From the NCBI GenBank assembly GCA_025642075.2, contig JAODUO010000880.1:62001-126000 (forward strand): 64,000 nt of DNA, in the 5' to 3' direction. A program made the translations under genes and the position numbers. The notes beneath the pieces were generated by a model. It was not told where the DNA came from, made no database searches, and saw only the letters and a list, made by a program, of their open reading frames with translations. Every line of letters begins with the position of its first letter. The stretch's first letter is position 1. This document shows, piece after piece, positions 60,701 through 64,000 of this stretch. This DNA is from Ridgeia piscesae (lineage: Eukaryota; Annelida; Polychaeta; Sabellida; Siboglinidae).

Positions 60701-63245
60701 TGAGACAAGAGACCTTACACCAGAAAGGTGTATGGTGTGGCGATGCGACAAGAGACCATACACCAGAAAGGTATATGGTGTGGCGATTAGACAAGAGACC
60801 ATACACCAGAAAGGTATATGGTGTGGCGATGCGACAAGAGACCATACACCAGAAAGGTATATGGTGTGGCGATGAGACAAGAGACCTTACACCAGAAAGG
60901 TATATGGTGTGGCGATGCGACAAGAGACCATACACCAGAAAGGTATATGGTGTGGCGATGAGACAAGAGACCATACACCAGAAAGGTATATGGTGTGGCG
61001 ATGAGACAAGAGACCTTACACCAGAAAGGTATATGGTGTGGCGATGCGACAAGAGACCTTACACCAGAAAGGTATATGGTGTGGCGATGCGACAAGAGAC
61101 CATACACCAGAAAGGTATATGGTGTGGCGATGCGACAAGAGACCATACACCAGAAAGGTATATGGTGTGGCGATGAGACAAGAGACCATACACCAGAAAG
61201 GTATATGGTGTGGCGATGAGACAAGAGACCTTACACCAGAAAGGTATATGGTGTGGCGATGAGACAAGAGATCTTACACCAGAAAGGTATATGGTGTGGC
61301 GATGAGACAAGAGACCATACACCAGAAAGGTATATGGTGTGGCGATGAGACAAGAGACCTTACACCAGAAAGGTATATGGTGTGGCGATGAGACAAGAGA
61401 CCATACACCAGAAAGGTATATGGTGTGGCGATGAGACAAGAGACCATACACCAGAAAGGCATATGGTGTGGCGATGAGACAAGAGACCATACACCAGAAA
61501 GGCATATGGTGTGGCGATGAGACAAGAGACCATACACCAGAAAGGTATATTGTGTGGCGATGAGACAAGAGACCATACACCAGAAAGGTATATGGTGTGG
61601 CGATGAGACAAGAGACCATACACCAGAAAGGTGTATGGTGTGGCGATGAGACAAGAGACCATACACCAGAAAGGTGTATGGTGTGGCGATGAGACAAGAG
61701 ACCATACACCAGAAAGGTATATGGTGGGGCGATGAGACAAGAGACCTTACACCAGAAAGGTATATGGTGTGGCGATGAGACAAGAGACCATACACCAGAA
61801 AGGTATATGGTGGGGCGATGAGACAAGAGACCTTACACCAGAAAGGTATGTGGTGGGGCGATGCGACAAGAGACCTTACACCAGAAAGGTATGTGGTGTG
61901 GCGATGAGACAAGAGACCTTACACCAGAAAGGTATATGGTGTGGCGATGAGACAAGAGACCATACACCAGAAAGGTATATGGTGTGGCGATGCGACAAGA
62001 GACCATACACCAGAAAGGTATATGGTGTGGCGATGAGACAAGAGACCTTACACCAGAAAGGTATATGGTGTGGCGATGAGACAAGAGACCTTACACCAGA
62101 AAGGTATATGGTGTGGCGATGAGACAAGAGACCTTACACCAGAAAGGTATATGGTGTGGCGATGAGACAAGAGACCTTACACCAGAAAGGTATGTGGTGG
62201 GGCGATGCGACAAGAGACCTTACACCAGAAAGGTATATGGTGTGGCGATGAGACAAGAGACCATACACCAGAAAGGTATATGGTGTGGCGATGCGACAAG
62301 AGACCATACACCAGAAAGGTATATGGTGTGGCGATGAGACAAGAGACCTTACACCAGAAAGGTATATGGTGTGGCGATGAGACAAGAGACCTTACACCAG
62401 AAAGGTATATGGTGTGGCGATGAGACAAGAGACCATACACCAGAAAGGTATATGGTGTGGCGATGAGACAAGAGACCTTACACCAGAAAGGTATATGGTG
62501 TGGCGATGAGACAAGAGACCTTACACCAGAAAGGTATATGGTGTGGCGATGAGACAAGAGACCATACACCAGAGAAGTATATGGTGTGGCGATGAGACAA
62601 GAGACCTTACACCAGAAAGGTATATGGTGTGGCGATGCAACAAGAGACCTTACACCAGAAAGGTATATGGTGTGGCGATGAGACAAGAGACCATACACCA
62701 GAAAGGTATATGGTGTGGCGATGAGACAAGAGACCATACACCAGAAAGGTATATGGTGTGGCGATGAGTCAAGAGACCATACACCAGAAAGGTATATGGT
62801 GTGGCGATGAGACAAGAGACCATACACCAGAAAGGTATATGGTGTGGCGATGAGACAAGAGACCATACACCAGAAAGGTATATGTGGCGATGAGACAAGA
62901 GACCATACACCAGAAAGGTATATGGTGTGGCGATGAGTCAAGAGACCATACACCAGAAAGGTATATGGTGTGGCGATGAGACAAGAGACCATACACCAGA
63001 AAGGCATATGGTGTGGCGATGAGACAAGAGACCATACACCAGAAAGGTATATGGTGTGGCGATGAGTCAAGAGACCATACACCAGAAAGGTATATGGTGT
63101 GGCGATGCGACAAGAGACCATACACCAGAAAGGTATATGGTGTGGCGATGAGACAAGAGACCATACACCAGAAAGGTATATGGTGTGGCGATGCGACAAG
63201 AGACCATACACCAGAAAGGTATATGGTGTGGCGTGCACAAGAGAC
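54715..63245. repeat. 8.5-kb satellite of a 43-bp unit (about 198 copies) with higher-order structure
   Basis: Unit: ACCAGAAAGGTATATGGTGT plus GGCGATGAGACAAGAGACCT and TAC. Two sites vary independently in almost every unit (GATGAG/GATGCG and ACCTTAC/ACCATAC), so neighbours can be read as four unit types. Longer blocks recur: an 11-unit block at 473 bp (rare CGATTAG variant at about 60311 and 60784) and a roughly 39-unit block at about 1.67 kb. Both strands yield dozens of open frames because 43 is not a multiple of three; none is a gene. No spacers exist between units, so it is not CRISPR-like. Confidence 0.98.
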
Positions 63246-63254
63246 CATATAGGT

Positions 63255-63257
63255 GTA

Positions 63258-63341
<84 letters not shown>

Positions 63342-63345
63342 TATT
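63255..63345. repeat. (TA)n microsatellite at the right border of the 43-bp array
   Basis: About 40 TA repeats with two small breaks, following a truncated last unit (ACAAGAGACCATATAGG). Confidence 0.95.
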
Positions 63346-64000
63346 ATATTTATGATATCGGACCCATCATAGAACCTATTTATATTCCATCTTCTATGGT
63401 GGTCCATACTCACAAACATATACAAGGTGTGAAACTACATACTGTCAAAACAACAGAAGCCTTTATTTTATACCTTATCAACATAACATTTTATAATTAT
63501 TATCGAGCATACGGTTTCATTGGAAACTTAAAGGGAAAGAAAATGCATATCTTACGCTTTACCAACTAAAATGAAACAATTATGTCAGTAATTTACTAGA
63601 ATAACCTTGTTGAACTGGAATATAACGACGTGATCATAATTATAATTTACAGACACTTATTGGTCAAGCATCAGGATGTGTCAGCCTTCGATAACTCGAA
63701 ATTACATTATAATCTCCAACTTTGAAAATAAATTTTACGAAACCACATGCGTAACATTATTGATTGTGTATATTTTTGATATGGTTATAATATTATAGTA
63801 GTAACTTCGTTAGTGTCCATACGTCATACGCCCACATAATTCCTTTTTAATTTAGTTCGTACGCGTGTGGTGTTAGTGTGGAAACGCATGATTTTAATAA
63901 AGTTCAACAATAACTTTACCAAAGGTTAATTAAACAGAAACTTTATTAAACGCAACATAAATAAAATATTCACGACACAATTTTAACTTTAAAAACTTCG
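63346..64000. other. right-hand end, no feature seen
   Basis: AT-rich unique DNA; no exon, RNA gene or repeat that I can support. Confidence 0.5.

Noticed and set aside
54728..63238. CRISPR-like or protein-repeat interpretation of the 43-bp array
   Set aside because: Units are contiguous without unique spacers, no cas-like genes and the host is eukaryotic; long frames on both strands follow from lack of stops in the unit.

Overview
This is a stretch of a metazoan nuclear genome. The genes are split by GT-AG introns, there is no operon structure, and most of the window is intron, intergenic DNA, microsatellite or tandem array. The two recognisable genes (smoothened and TSEN2) are clearly animal. 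Their divergence from the human proteins, the compact introns and the heavy minisatellite and foldback-element load suggest an aquatic invertebrate bilaterian, perhaps a mollusc or other spiralian. The sequence alone does not fix the phylum.

Layout. (1) 229-12766, minus strand: the Hedgehog signal transducer Smoothened, seven coding exons from the signal peptide to just after TM6; TM7 and the cytoplasmic tail lie beyond the left edge. (2) 12767-14169: a 1.4 kb head-to-head intergenic region, probably a divergent promoter, holding a 69-nt palindrome. (3) 14170-24649, plus strand: TSEN2, the catalytic subunit of the tRNA-splicing endonuclease, with its Tyr/His/Lys residues, an 8x10-aa coding repeat, one apparent frame break and a 3.6 kb satellite in intron 1. 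(4) 27010-31666, plus strand: a four-exon gene of unknown function (about 201 aa). (5) 33945-34670, plus strand: an intronless CpG-rich gene (241 aa) with an N-terminal coiled coil; its C-terminal CRYLR motif is shared with gene 4. (6) 41562-53126, minus strand: a six-exon type I membrane protein with a cysteine-rich furin-like ectodomain, one TM segment and a tail carrying five Tyr-x-Asn modules. (7) 54715-63245: an 8.5 kb array of a 43-bp unit, with no recognised gene.

The most unusual theme is that several minisatellites have grown out of exon/intron junctions, so that each unit carries a piece of real exon plus a splice site. Smoothened has two arrays that multiply a 5' splice site (exon 2: 67-bp unit, about 22 extra copies; exon 3: 59-bp unit, about 14) and one that multiplies a 3' splice site (32-bp unit). 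The four-exon gene repeats the pattern at its exon 2 donor (38-bp unit, about 17 copies). In Smoothened, use of any distal donor would frameshift or hit a stop. These arrays are therefore natural tests of splice-site choice and a hazard for automated annotation. All exon models below are read by eye from splice consensus, phase continuity and family similarity; transcripts were not available.
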